From NCBI RefSeq assembly GCF_900116255.1, contig NZ_FPAI01000001.1:124001-188000 (forward strand): a DNA stretch of 64,000 nt. The letters run 5' to 3'. Numbering within the stretch: the first letter of the stretch is position 1; the number at the start of each line of letters is the position of its first letter. Origin of the DNA: Halolactibacillus miurensis (GTDB lineage: Bacteria; Bacillota; Bacilli; Bacillales; Amphibacillaceae). The notes beneath the pieces were generated by a model, which did no database searches, was not told the origin of the DNA, and saw only the letters and a list, made by a program, of their open reading frames with translations. The position numbers and the translations under genes are program-made. Positions 25,668 to 35,200 of the stretch are shown here, one piece after another.

Positions 25668-26618
25668 ATGAAACAGCAGGCTCCACCTATATCCGGTGTA
25701 CCGGGTGTAACATCCAAAAAGAAAAACCGTAAGATTATTCAAAATTGGCAACTCTACTTATTTATTCTACCAACCGTTTTATACTTCATTATCTTTAAGT
25801 ATATTCCTATGTACGGTATCCAAATTGCTTTTAAAGATTATGTCCCGTCATTAGGGTTCGGAGGTAGTGAATGGGTAGGATTCGATCATTTCATCCGCTT
25901 TTTTGATTCATATTATTTTTGGGATCTAATTAAAAATACATTAGGTATTAGTATTTATGAGTTAGTGGTCGGCTTTCCCTTACCGATTATACTGGCGTTA
26001 TTATTAAACGAAATCAAGGATAGCGCTTACAAGCGGACGGTTCAGACGGTTACATACGCACCGCATTTTATCTCTGTCGTTGTTATTGCTGGTATGATTA
26101 TCGCGTTTCTATCACCAACAACAGGTATTCTCAATAGCTTTATTGAATTACTAGGTTTTGAACCGATTCCGTTTATGACCGATCCAAAATGGTTTAAAAC
26201 AGTCTATGTATTTTCTGGTGTATGGCAAAGTACAGGTTGGGGTACGATTATTTACTTATCTGCTCTTTCTGGTGTGGATCCTCAACAACATGAAGCGGCC
26301 ATTATTGATGGTGCGACGCGTTTACAACGGATTTTCTACATTAATATCCCAACGATTATTCCGACAATGACGATTCTCCTGATTATGAATCTTGGAAATA
26401 TTATGGCGATGGGCTTTGAGAAAATCTTATTACTTCAAAATCCACTTAATAAGTCAGCATCAAATGTCATTGCTACTTTTGTTTATGAGGCTGGTTTATT
26501 AGATGCTCAATACAGTTTTGCGGCAGCGATTGGATTGTTTAACGCAGTCATTAACGCCGCCCTGTTAATCACGGTCAATCATATTGCGAAGAAAACGAGC
26601 GAAACAAGTTTATGGTAA
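25668..26618 (+). CDS. CUT1 ABC sugar transporter permease (LplB type)
   Basis: A 316-residue permease with six membrane segments and a charged N-terminal extension. The family tag QLYLFILPTVLYFIIFKYIPMYGIQIAFKDY is typical of the LplB/YteP group, and the EAA loop EAAIIDGATRLQRIFYINIP contacts the ATPase. AGGAGG precedes the start. Together with the next two genes it forms an importer for complex oligosaccharides (this subgroup carries rhamnogalacturonan, lipo- or mannan-type oligosaccharides). No ATPase gene is present here. Confidence 0.92.
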   Translation: MKQQAPPISGVPGVTSKKKNRKIIQNWQLYLFILPTVLYFIIFKYIPMYGIQIAFKDYVPSLGFGGSEWVGFDHFIRFFDSYYFWDLIKNTLGISIYELVVGFPLPIILALLLNEIKDSAYKRTVQTVTYAPHFISVVVIAGMIIAFLSPTTGILNSFIELLGFEPIPFMTDPKWFKTVYVFSGVWQSTGWGTIIYLSALSGVDPQQHEAAIIDGATRLQRIFYINIPTIIPTMTILLIMNLGNIMAMGFEKILLLQNPLNKSASNVIATFVYEAGLLDAQYSFAAAIGLFNAVINAALLITVNHIAKKTSETSLW

Positions 26619-26630
26619 GGAGGGATTACG

Positions 26631-27539
26631 TTGGATCTTAATAAAATTAATGAAACAAAAGCAGATAAAGTATTTATGGGTTTTGTCTATGTCGCGTTAA
26701 CATTTGCCTTACTCGTTGTGTTGTACCCGCTCATCTATATTATTAGTGCGTCAATCAGTGATCCTAGCGCCGTTAACTCTGGCGAGATGTGGCTTTGGCC
26801 AAAAGACATAACGTTTGAAGGTTACCGGATTATTTTACAGAACGAAGCGATTTGGCGCGGGTATATGATGACGATTTTTTATACGGTATTTGGAACGTTT
26901 ATTAACCTCGTCTTTACATTGCCAACGGCGTATGCGCTTTCAAGAAAAGATTTTTACGGCAGAAGATTTTTCACCTTTATGTTTGTCTTAACAATGTTTA
27001 TTGATGGGGGGCTTATCCCGACTTATCTTGTGGTCCGTAATTTAGGTCTTATTGATACAGTATGGGCAATGGTCTTACCAAATGCGGTAGCTCTGTGGAA
27101 CATCATTATTACACGTGTCTTCTTCCAGTCAACGATTCCTAGAGGATTAGAAGAAGCAGCGACGATTGATGGAGCAAGTAACTTTAAGTTATTTGTTAAA
27201 ATCATTATCCCATTATCAGCGCCAATTATTGCTGTTATGGCCTTATTCTATGGTGTAGGGCATTGGAATAGTTATTTCAACGCCTTGATTTATTTAGCCG
27301 ACAGAAGTCTCTATCCACTCCAACTCGTGTTACGTGAGATTCTCGTACTACAAGAGATGTCGTCTAACAGTGTGAGTATGACAGGCGGTATGGCTGAATT
27401 TATCCACAGTCAGCAACAACTCGCGGCCATCATTAAATATGGTGTCATGATTGTGTCCACCTTGCCAATTATTATCGTCTATCCGTTCCTACAAAAGTAT
27501 TTCGTTAAAGGTGTCATGATTGGTTCAATTAAAGAATAA
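26631..27539 (+). CDS. CUT1 ABC sugar transporter permease (YtcP type)
   Basis: A 302-residue second permease with six membrane segments, LYPLIYIISASISDPSAV near the N-terminus and the EAA loop EAATIDGASNFKLFVKIIIP. It starts with TTG behind AAGGAGG, 12 bases after the first permease. It forms the heterodimeric channel with that protein. Confidence 0.92.
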   Translation: MDLNKINETKADKVFMGFVYVALTFALLVVLYPLIYIISASISDPSAVNSGEMWLWPKDITFEGYRIILQNEAIWRGYMMTIFYTVFGTFINLVFTLPTAYALSRKDFYGRRFFTFMFVLTMFIDGGLIPTYLVVRNLGLIDTVWAMVLPNAVALWNIIITRVFFQSTIPRGLEEAATIDGASNFKLFVKIIIPLSAPIIAVMALFYGVGHWNSYFNALIYLADRSLYPLQLVLREILVLQEMSSNSVSMTGGMAEFIHSQQQLAAIIKYGVMIVSTLPIIIVYPFLQKYFVKGVMIGSIKE

Positions 27540-27637
27540 CACCGAACGATTTAACTGTAAGGGGGTGAGACGGAAATAAATCATGGTAGTATGAGAATAA
27601 TATTTCAAATGAACAGTAAAAATAGGAGGGTTTTAAG

Positions 27638-29245
27638 ATGAAAAAGTTCTTACTTAGTTTGTCAATGATGTTTGTTCTTTTAAGTGTCCTTGTCGCATGT
27701 GGAGACGATCAATCTGATGCGGAAGGTAATGGAAATGACGCTAACGGCGAAAAAGTTGAAGTAAACAAAGAGGGTTTCCCTATCGTTGACGAAAAAATCG
27801 AATTGTCACTCATGGCTCCTGGTGTAGGTATTGAAGAATGGGAAAACATGGTGACATTACAGGAATATGAAGAAATGACCAATATAAGTTTTAAATTTAC
27901 AACACCACCCGTCAGTGATTTTCAAACACGATTAAACCTCGCATTCGCCAGTCAAGATTTACCGGGGATTATTCTAGGGGCAGGTACAGATAATTTAACT
28001 CCTGGTATGGAAGTTGATTACGGTAGTCAAGGGGTATTACTTCCGCTTAACGACCTGATTGATGAATATGCACCAAATATCAAAGCGTTAATGGAAGAAG
28101 ACCCAGAAATTGCACGTTCAATTACAACACCAGATGGTAACATCTATTCGTTGCCATTTATCAATAATCATCCGACCGCTGTATGGGCGCGTGGTCCACT
28201 CTGGTACAACGGTGAGTGGTTAGACAATTTAGGTGTGGAAGAATTACCTAAGACAGTCGATGAATTCTATGACTTATTAGTAAGATTTAGAGACGATGAC
28301 CCTAATAATACAGGTGAAGATGATACGATTCCATTCACAGATGTTCAAATGAACAGTAGCCGTGCTTGGTTAATGGCTGCCTTTGGTATGAAAGAATGGG
28401 GCATTGAAGAACATAATGGTGATGTTCGTTATGCACCGATGACAGACAACTATAAAGCATATTTAGAATTCATGAAAAAACTATATGATGAAGAGTTATT
28501 AGATCCAGAAACGTTCTCACAAGCGGATGAACAGAAGAAAGCGAAAGGTCAGGAAAACCGTCTCGGTTTATTCCCAGACTGGTTCTCATTCTTTACAACG
28601 GGTCGTACAGAAGAAGAAGCACTTAATGATCCAATGTTTTATCCTTTAACAAGTGAATGGTCAGAAGAACGTATCGTACCAGGAAACCCTGGCATGGTGC
28701 GAGGGACTTTCTCAATCACAAAATATAATGAAAATCCAGAAGCATCCATGCGTTGGATTGATTACTGGTATTCACAAGAAGGCCGTGACTTCTTTGATAA
28801 AGGGCCAGAAGGCTATCTATGGGAAGCAAATGATGATGGTACACGCACACCACTTCCGGCACCAGAAGGTTTTGAATCACCAGAAGAGTATCGCGCAACA
28901 CTGACACCAACATACGGTATTACACCGCCAATGCTTGGTGGTTTAGTCGAAGGTGAACCGCGTTCAGATTTTGATTTATTTATTCAAGCAGAAACAGAAG
29001 AAAAAATTACACCGATTGCTGAGACGCCATTCCCACTCGTTTATTTAACAGATGAGGAACAAAAGACAGTTAATACGATTCAACAAGATTTAAGCTCATA
29101 TGTTGAACAAATGGAAGCACGTTTTATCACAGGTGTTGAGCCAATCTCAAATTGGGGTGACTATGTCGCTACAATTGAAAGCATGAATGTGGATGAATAT
29201 GTTCAGATTCACCAAGAAGCTTACGATCGCTGGGCTCAAAATTAA
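27638..29245 (+). CDS. Extracellular sugar-binding lipoprotein of the ABC importer
   Basis: A 535-residue lipoprotein: signal peptide MKKFLLSLSMMFVLLSVLVAC with lipobox LVAC and lipidated C21, an acidic asparagine-rich linker, then a family 1 solute-binding domain of the long LipO/YtcQ kind. It captures oligosaccharides outside and delivers them to the two permeases. The strong AGGAGGG site and the hairpin right after the gene suggest higher expression than the downstream enzymes. Placed directly before two alpha-mannosidases, it likely binds mannose-containing oligosaccharides; specificity is inferred from context. Confidence 0.92.
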   Translation: MKKFLLSLSMMFVLLSVLVACGDDQSDAEGNGNDANGEKVEVNKEGFPIVDEKIELSLMAPGVGIEEWENMVTLQEYEEMTNISFKFTTPPVSDFQTRLNLAFASQDLPGIILGAGTDNLTPGMEVDYGSQGVLLPLNDLIDEYAPNIKALMEEDPEIARSITTPDGNIYSLPFINNHPTAVWARGPLWYNGEWLDNLGVEELPKTVDEFYDLLVRFRDDDPNNTGEDDTIPFTDVQMNSSRAWLMAAFGMKEWGIEEHNGDVRYAPMTDNYKAYLEFMKKLYDEELLDPETFSQADEQKKAKGQENRLGLFPDWFSFFTTGRTEEEALNDPMFYPLTSEWSEERIVPGNPGMVRGTFSITKYNENPEASMRWIDYWYSQEGRDFFDKGPEGYLWEANDDGTRTPLPAPEGFESPEEYRATLTPTYGITPPMLGGLVEGEPRSDFDLFIQAETEEKITPIAETPFPLVYLTDEEQKTVNTIQQDLSSYVEQMEARFITGVEPISNWGDYVATIESMNVDEYVQIHQEAYDRWAQN

Positions 29246-29256
29246 TTAGTAACATT

Positions 29257-29294
29257 TTAAAGGCTCGGTAAATGCTTGCCGAGCCTTTAATTTA
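29257..29294 (+). terminator. Hairpin after the binding-protein gene, likely partial terminator
   Basis: TTAAAGGCTCGG and CCGAGCCTTTAA form a perfect 12-base stem followed by a short T-rich tail. Such hairpins often lie after binding-protein genes and reduce readthrough to the following enzymes. Confidence 0.75.
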
Positions 29295-29312
29295 AGTAGA
29301 GGAGGAAGACCA

Positions 29313-32300
29313 ATGTTTTTTACGATTGATAAATTAAACAGTCGTATTCAAGAATTAAGTCAGTACCGTTATCGAGGAACAACATCTATTAATGAATGGA
29401 TGTTCACGATTGATCATGAGAAAGCGGTTGGGCAATACCCTGTTGAAGAAACAGAAGATACGCGTGTCATCACTTTAGGTGAACACTGGAAAGGTCGCGA
29501 TTGTTATGCGTGGCTATCGCAAATGGTTACGGTCCCAAAAGAGTGGGAAAACGAGCGCGTGATTGGTTTATTTGATTTTGGACAAACCGGTGGTGGTAAT
29601 AACTCTGGTTTTGAATCGCTATTATTTGTAAATAATCAACCTTATCAAGGCGTTGACTCCAATCATAAAGAAGTACTATTCAATGATGTAGCTGGTGATG
29701 TGTTGAAACTAGATTTTCGTTTATGGAGCGGACTAGAAGGTGGGGGAAAACCACGGGACCAAGAATTTCAGCTTAAGCGCGCCGCGATTGCGTACCTTGA
29801 TCAAAAAGTTGACCAATTTTATTTTGATAGTTGGACAGCGCTTGAAACAATAAAAACGCTTGAAGACAATGATCCTGTTCGTCACCGTTTAACGACAGCT
29901 TTAAATACAGCATTTAAAGAGATTAATTGGTTAAACAAAGGCTCAGAAGAATTTTACGCAACGATTTACTCAGCGCAAGCATCTTTCGAAAAAGAGCTTC
30001 AAGACATCGGTAAACAAAGTGATGTTACTTATCACAGTGTGGGTCATACCCACATTGACGTGGCCTGGCTATGGCAATTAAAACATACACGTGAAAAATC
30101 AGCGCGCTCATTTTCAACCGTTTTAAAGTTAATGGAAGACTACCCAGAATATTTATTTATGCAAAGTCAGCCCCAACTATATGAATATATTAAAACAGAT
30201 TATCCAGAGATTTATGAAAAAATCAAAGCACGAATCACGGATGGAAAATGGGAAGCAGATGGCGGTATGTGGTTAGAAGCGGATTGTAATATCCCGTCTG
30301 GTGAATCGCTTGTTAGGCAATTTCTTGTCGGAAAACGCTTCTTAAAAGAAGAGTTCGGGAAAGAAAGTACGTACCTTTGGTTACCGGATGTGTTTGGCTA
30401 TAGCTGGGCGCTGCCACAAATATTGAAAAAGTCGGGTATTGATACCTTTATGACGACCAAAATTAGTTGGAGTCAATACAACCGCATGCCGCACGATACC
30501 TTTAAGTGGCGTGGTATTGATGGCAGTGAGGTATTAACTCACTTTATTACAACCATTGAGCCTTGGCCAGAATCACGTTATTACACGTATAACGGCTATA
30601 TGGAACCAAAGATTTTACAAGACTCATGGAAAGAGTATCAAGACAAACCATTGAACACAGATCTATTACTTTCTTATGGCTATGGCGATGGTGGAGGCGG
30701 AGTTAACCGGGACATGCTTGAAATCCAACGCAGTATGGATAAAATGCCAGGCTTGCCGCACATAAAACCAGCTAAAGCAAAAGATTATTTTGATCAGCTA
30801 CATGAAACGGTCGATCAAACAGATCAATATGTGCATACGTGGGACGGGGAACTTTATTTAGAATTTCACCGCGGGACTTACACCTCACAAGCGTATATGA
30901 AAAAAATGAACCGAAAACTTGAGTTATTATACCGTGATACAGAGTGGCTAAATGGCTGGGAAGCGGTTGAAACAAAGGCTTTTGATCAATATCCTACTGC
31001 TGATTTAACGGCAGGATGGAAAACGATTCTTCGGAATCAATTCCATGACATTATTCCAGGGTCTTCTATTAAAGAAGTGTATGAAGATGCGAAAGTTGAA
31101 TATGAAGAGGCAGAGGCCCTTGCGATTCAGCAAATAGACAACGTTTTACACGTGCGTCAAAGTCAAGATTCACATGCGTATACCATTTATAATAGTTCAA
31201 CGACAAAACGGGAGGAACTTGTTGAATGTCTAGATCATTTAGATGGGGATGGTTCTTGGACAGATAAAGCGGGTAACACACTTGAATCCATTAAGCTTGA
31301 AGATAAGTGGTTAGTTAAAGTGACAGATATTCCTGCATTAGGAAACAAGGGCATCTATTTTAATGCTGAAGTTGAATCACAGCCAAGCGAGCAGAATATA
31401 ACGTTTGTTATGAAAGACCATACGTTAAGCACGCCATACTACGACATTGAGTGGAATGAACATGGTCATTTAACAAAGCTATTTGATAAACGAGCGGAGA
31501 AATCCGTATTGAAACCAAATGAAAACGGTAATGTGCTCCATGTATTTGAAGATAAACCACTGATGTTTGATGCGTGGGATATTGATATCTTTTATCAAGA
31601 GAAATTTGAGACGATCTCAGATTTACAGAAAGTCGAGTTAGTAGAGATGACACCAATGCGTGCTAAGGTGTTATTCACATGGCGCTACAACCATTCAGAC
31701 ATTAACCAGACGATGATTGTTTATCGTGATTCAGCCCGCATTGACTATAAGACAGATGTTCATTGGCAAGAACGTCAACGGCTATTAAAAGTTGCGTTTC
31801 CAGTGAATGTGCGTCAAACAGAAGCGACGTACGATATTCAATTTGGTAACGTGAAACGCCCAACACACTGGAATACGAGCTGGGATTGGGCTCGTTTTGA
31901 AACAGTTGGTCATCAATGGGCCGATTTATCTGACGCTGGTTATGGGGTGAGTCTACTCAACGATTCGAAATACGGTTATGACATTAAAGATCACGTGATG
32001 CGGTTGTCGTTATTAAAAGGCGCCACCTATCCAGATCCTGATTGTGATCTTGGTGACCACCACTTTGTCTATAGTTTATATCCACATATCGGCGATTGGC
32101 GAGAAGCTGACACGGTAACGGAAGCATGGGCACTTAATAATCCATTAACGCTAACACAAGGTCAAGCGAACTATACGCATACACAACTATTTGACTGTCC
32201 AACAGACCATGTGATGATTGATGCGGTTAAAAAAGCAGAAGATCATGATGGATTGATTGTTCGACTTCATGAATATCAAGGTAAATCAGGTAGAATTTCA

Positions 32301-32441
32301 TTGATTTCACCATATAAGATCGCTTCATATCAAGAAGTGAATTTAGTGGAAGAACCTGTAGGAGAGGTAATTAGTCAATCTGTGATTGAAGACAGCATCA
32401 ACCCTTATGAAATTAAGACGTATTTAATCACCTTTAATTAA
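29313..32441 (+). CDS. GH38 alpha-mannosidase (class II)
   Basis: A 1042-residue enzyme of the long Ams1-like GH38 group. An N-terminal beta domain (1-240) precedes the catalytic domain, where SVGHTHIDVAWLWQLKHTREK holds the zinc-site histidine and aspartate, WLPDVFGYSWALPQIL the nucleophile aspartate and NQFHDIIPGSSI a late conserved block; a long beta-rich C-terminal part follows. No signal peptide, so it works in the cytoplasm on imported chains. AGGAGGAAG precedes the ATG. It probably removes alpha-linked mannose; bacterial members of this group commonly cut alpha-1,3 bonds, but that is not proven here. Confidence 0.93.
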   Translation: MFFTIDKLNSRIQELSQYRYRGTTSINEWMFTIDHEKAVGQYPVEETEDTRVITLGEHWKGRDCYAWLSQMVTVPKEWENERVIGLFDFGQTGGGNNSGFESLLFVNNQPYQGVDSNHKEVLFNDVAGDVLKLDFRLWSGLEGGGKPRDQEFQLKRAAIAYLDQKVDQFYFDSWTALETIKTLEDNDPVRHRLTTALNTAFKEINWLNKGSEEFYATIYSAQASFEKELQDIGKQSDVTYHSVGHTHIDVAWLWQLKHTREKSARSFSTVLKLMEDYPEYLFMQSQPQLYEYIKTDYPEIYEKIKARITDGKWEADGGMWLEADCNIPSGESLVRQFLVGKRFLKEEFGKESTYLWLPDVFGYSWALPQILKKSGIDTFMTTKISWSQYNRMPHDTFKWRGIDGSEVLTHFITTIEPWPESRYYTYNGYMEPKILQDSWKEYQDKPLNTDLLLSYGYGDGGGGVNRDMLEIQRSMDKMPGLPHIKPAKAKDYFDQLHETVDQTDQYVHTWDGELYLEFHRGTYTSQAYMKKMNRKLELLYRDTEWLNGWEAVETKAFDQYPTADLTAGWKTILRNQFHDIIPGSSIKEVYEDAKVEYEEAEALAIQQIDNVLHVRQSQDSHAYTIYNSSTTKREELVECLDHLDGDGSWTDKAGNTLESIKLEDKWLVKVTDIPALGNKGIYFNAEVESQPSEQNITFVMKDHTLSTPYYDIEWNEHGHLTKLFDKRAEKSVLKPNENGNVLHVFEDKPLMFDAWDIDIFYQEKFETISDLQKVELVEMTPMRAKVLFTWRYNHSDINQTMIVYRDSARIDYKTDVHWQERQRLLKVAFPVNVRQTEATYDIQFGNVKRPTHWNTSWDWARFETVGHQWADLSDAGYGVSLLNDSKYGYDIKDHVMRLSLLKGATYPDPDCDLGDHHFVYSLYPHIGDWREADTVTEAWALNNPLTLTQGQANYTHTQLFDCPTDHVMIDAVKKAEDHDGLIVRLHEYQGKSGRISLISPYKIASYQEVNLVEEPVGEVISQSVIEDSINPYEIKTYLITFN

Positions 32442-32497
32442 AGAAGTAAAGGGTGCTCGCATCCTTTACTTATACATACAAAAGTGGAGGGAATCTC

Positions 32498-35200
32498 ATG
32501 AATAAAAAGAAAACGGTACATATCATTTCTCATACCCACTGGGACCGGGAATGGTATTTACCTTATGAACAGCATCACTACTTATTAATTGAAGTGATGG
32601 ACCAACTATTAGATACATTAGAAGCAGATCCGAACTTTAAAAGTTTCCATTTAGATGGTCAAACCATTATTTTAGATGACTATTTACAAGTTAGACCAGA
32701 AAGACGTGACCAAATTAAGAAGTTAATTGAAGCTGGAAGAATCGAAGTAGGTCCTTGGTATATTCTACAAGATGAATTTTTAACTAGCAGTGAAGCGAAT
32801 GTGCGTAACTTACAATACGGGATGCGTGATGCTAAAAAATGGGGAGGGCTCAGCAAAATTGGTTATTTCCCTGACTCATTTGGGAATATCGGTCAAGCTC
32901 CGCAAATCTTGCAACAAGCTGATATTAAAGCAGCCGCCTTTGGTCGAGGGGTGAAACCAACCGGTTTTAACAATGCGGTCATTGACGCAAGTGCTTATGA
33001 ATCACCGTATTCTGAGATGAAGTGGCAGTCACCAGATGGAACAGAAGTCACCGGGATTTTATTTGCTAACTGGTATTGTAATGGAAATGAAATTCCAACC
33101 GATGAACAAAAAGCAAAAGCATACTGGGATGAACACTTGGAGAATCTCGAAACATTCGCATCAACGACACACTTGTTAATGCTCAATGGTTGTGATCATC
33201 AACCGATTCAAACGGATTTATCGACCGCTATTGATTTGGCTAATCGTCTCTATCCTGATTACACCTTTGTACATTCTACATTTAATGATTATATCGCGGC
33301 TATTACCGAAGAATCAGCAAGTCAAGATTTAAAAGTTGTTGAAGGCGAATTACGCTCACAACACACAGATGGCTGGGGCACGCTTGTGAATACGGCCTCT
33401 TCTCGGGTGTACTTAAAACAAATGAACCAAAAAGTTCAAACGTTGTTAGAGAAAGTAGCCGAGCCATTAGCCACTTTTCGTTACTTCATAGACCAGACAT
33501 ATGATCATGACATGTTTGCATATGCCTGGAAAACCCTCATGCAAAACCATCCGCACGACAGTATTTGTGGTTGCAGCGTAGATGAAGTGCATGATGAAAT
33601 GGTGACGCGCTTTAACAAGAGTGAACATTTCACCGAAATGTTAATCGATCGTACGTTAGATCAGTTGGTTAAACACATTGATACATCAACTTTTAATGCG
33701 TCAGATGTTCATCCTTTTGTTGTTTTTAATACGTTAGCTGATAATCGAACGGATCAAGTCAGTGTAACTTTAGATTTAAAACGGGCCTATTATCGAGATG
33801 GCGTCAATAAAGACGTATTAAGACAGATTGATGTTGATGGCTTTGTCATCGTAGATGAGAATAAAACGATGTATCCAGTTGAAGTTGATGACCATGGACT
33901 CGTGTTTGATTATGACTTACCAGAAGATAAATTTAGACAGCCATATATGGCGCGTCGTGTGACTGTAACATTCAATGCAGAATCTTTACCGGCACTAGGT
34001 TATCAAGTCTTTGCACTTGTGAAAGGTGACGTTGACGTAGCAACACTCGTGACGAAAGAAAATCAGATGGAAAATGATTATCTAGCTGTTGAGATTATGC
34101 AGAATGGGTCACTGAGTATAACAGATAAGCGCACAAACCAACATTATCAAGGTTTAAATATCTATGAAGATACAGGTGATATCGGTAATGAGTATATGTA
34201 TAAACAATCAAGTGATCATCTTGTCAGAACGACAGAGGAAGAAACCGCAACAATTGAACTCATTGAGAATTCTGCGGTTAAAGCAACATATAAAATCACC
34301 CATGAATGGCTCTTACCAGAATCAGCCCAAGAGACATTAATAAAAGAACAACAAGAACTCGTCTGGTTCACAAACCGCAAGTCAGAACGGTCACTCAAAG
34401 AACAACCGCTTAAAATTGAAACGTACGTGACGCTTACGCATTCAGCGACGTATGTTGATGTAAAAACAACGATAGCAAATAACATTAAAGATCACCGCTT
34501 GCGCGCGTTATTCAAGTCAAATATCGAAACAGATCACCATTATGCAGAAAGTGTATTTGAAGCAGCTAAGCGTCAAAATACACCAAATCGTGAGTGGACG
34601 AATCCAGATTATTCACAACACCAACAAAGTTACGTGGATGTTTGTAATCAGGACCGGGGATTATGTATCGCCAACAAAGGCTTAAATGAATATGAAATCC
34701 TTGCGTCAGATACAACGATGGCCGTCACACTGTTACGTTCCGTTGGTGAACTTGGGGATTGGGGATACTTCCCTACACCACAAGCACAATGTCTCGGTGA
34801 ACAGACGGTTGAATACCGGATTATTCCGCATGGTGGTGAGAGAGAGCGTTTTGAGGCTTATCAATTAGCACAAACGTTCCAGGCGCCGCTTATTAGTAAA
34901 GCATTACCTGTTCAAACAGGCACGTATCCTTCTACCTACAGCTTTATTGAGCTAGAAAAGCCGGCAGCACTAAGTTATTCAAACGTAAAAGTAGCTGAGG
35001 CATCTAACGACGTCATGGTACGCCTTGTTAACTTGGATGAAGAGGCTCACGCATGTGCGATAGAACAAAGAAATAACAGAACGTACTATCAAAGTGATGT
35101 GATTGAACGTAAACATCAACCATTAAAGAATGATAAAGTGACGATGGATGCTTACGAAATAGTTACGATTGGTATTCATTCGGATAAGGAGAATAAATGA
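32498..35200 (+). CDS. GH38 alpha-mannosidase (MngB type)
   Basis: A 900-residue GH38 enzyme from ATG 32498, which follows GTGGAGGG; an earlier in-frame ATG at 32453 lacks a site. IISHTHWDREWYLPYE gives zinc ligands H14 and D16, and GYFPDSFGNIGQAPQIL holds the nucleophile aspartate; MQNHPHDSICGCSVDEVHDEM is a conserved late block. This is the pattern of MngB-like enzymes, which act on mannosylglycerate or on alpha-mannosides in N-glycan loci. It overlaps the GH125 gene by 4 bases, so these two are probably partners in stepwise trimming. Confidence 0.93.
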   Translation: MNKKKTVHIISHTHWDREWYLPYEQHHYLLIEVMDQLLDTLEADPNFKSFHLDGQTIILDDYLQVRPERRDQIKKLIEAGRIEVGPWYILQDEFLTSSEANVRNLQYGMRDAKKWGGLSKIGYFPDSFGNIGQAPQILQQADIKAAAFGRGVKPTGFNNAVIDASAYESPYSEMKWQSPDGTEVTGILFANWYCNGNEIPTDEQKAKAYWDEHLENLETFASTTHLLMLNGCDHQPIQTDLSTAIDLANRLYPDYTFVHSTFNDYIAAITEESASQDLKVVEGELRSQHTDGWGTLVNTASSRVYLKQMNQKVQTLLEKVAEPLATFRYFIDQTYDHDMFAYAWKTLMQNHPHDSICGCSVDEVHDEMVTRFNKSEHFTEMLIDRTLDQLVKHIDTSTFNASDVHPFVVFNTLADNRTDQVSVTLDLKRAYYRDGVNKDVLRQIDVDGFVIVDENKTMYPVEVDDHGLVFDYDLPEDKFRQPYMARRVTVTFNAESLPALGYQVFALVKGDVDVATLVTKENQMENDYLAVEIMQNGSLSITDKRTNQHYQGLNIYEDTGDIGNEYMYKQSSDHLVRTTEEETATIELIENSAVKATYKITHEWLLPESAQETLIKEQQELVWFTNRKSERSLKEQPLKIETYVTLTHSATYVDVKTTIANNIKDHRLRALFKSNIETDHHYAESVFEAAKRQNTPNREWTNPDYSQHQQSYVDVCNQDRGLCIANKGLNEYEILASDTTMAVTLLRSVGELGDWGYFPTPQAQCLGEQTVEYRIIPHGGERERFEAYQLAQTFQAPLISKALPVQTGTYPSTYSFIELEKPAALSYSNVKVAEASNDVMVRLVNLDEEAHACAIEQRNNRTYYQSDVIERKHQPLKNDKVTMDAYEIVTIGIHSDKENK

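Noticed and set aside
25448-25751. Minus-strand reading frames of 65-78 codons before the ABC transporter
   Set aside because: They run across the promoter region and into the permease gene, lack ribosome sites and look like random translation.
28653-28904. Reading frame of 83 codons in another frame of the binding-protein gene
   Set aside because: It is covered by the lipoprotein gene with clear family features, and its composition is not protein-like.
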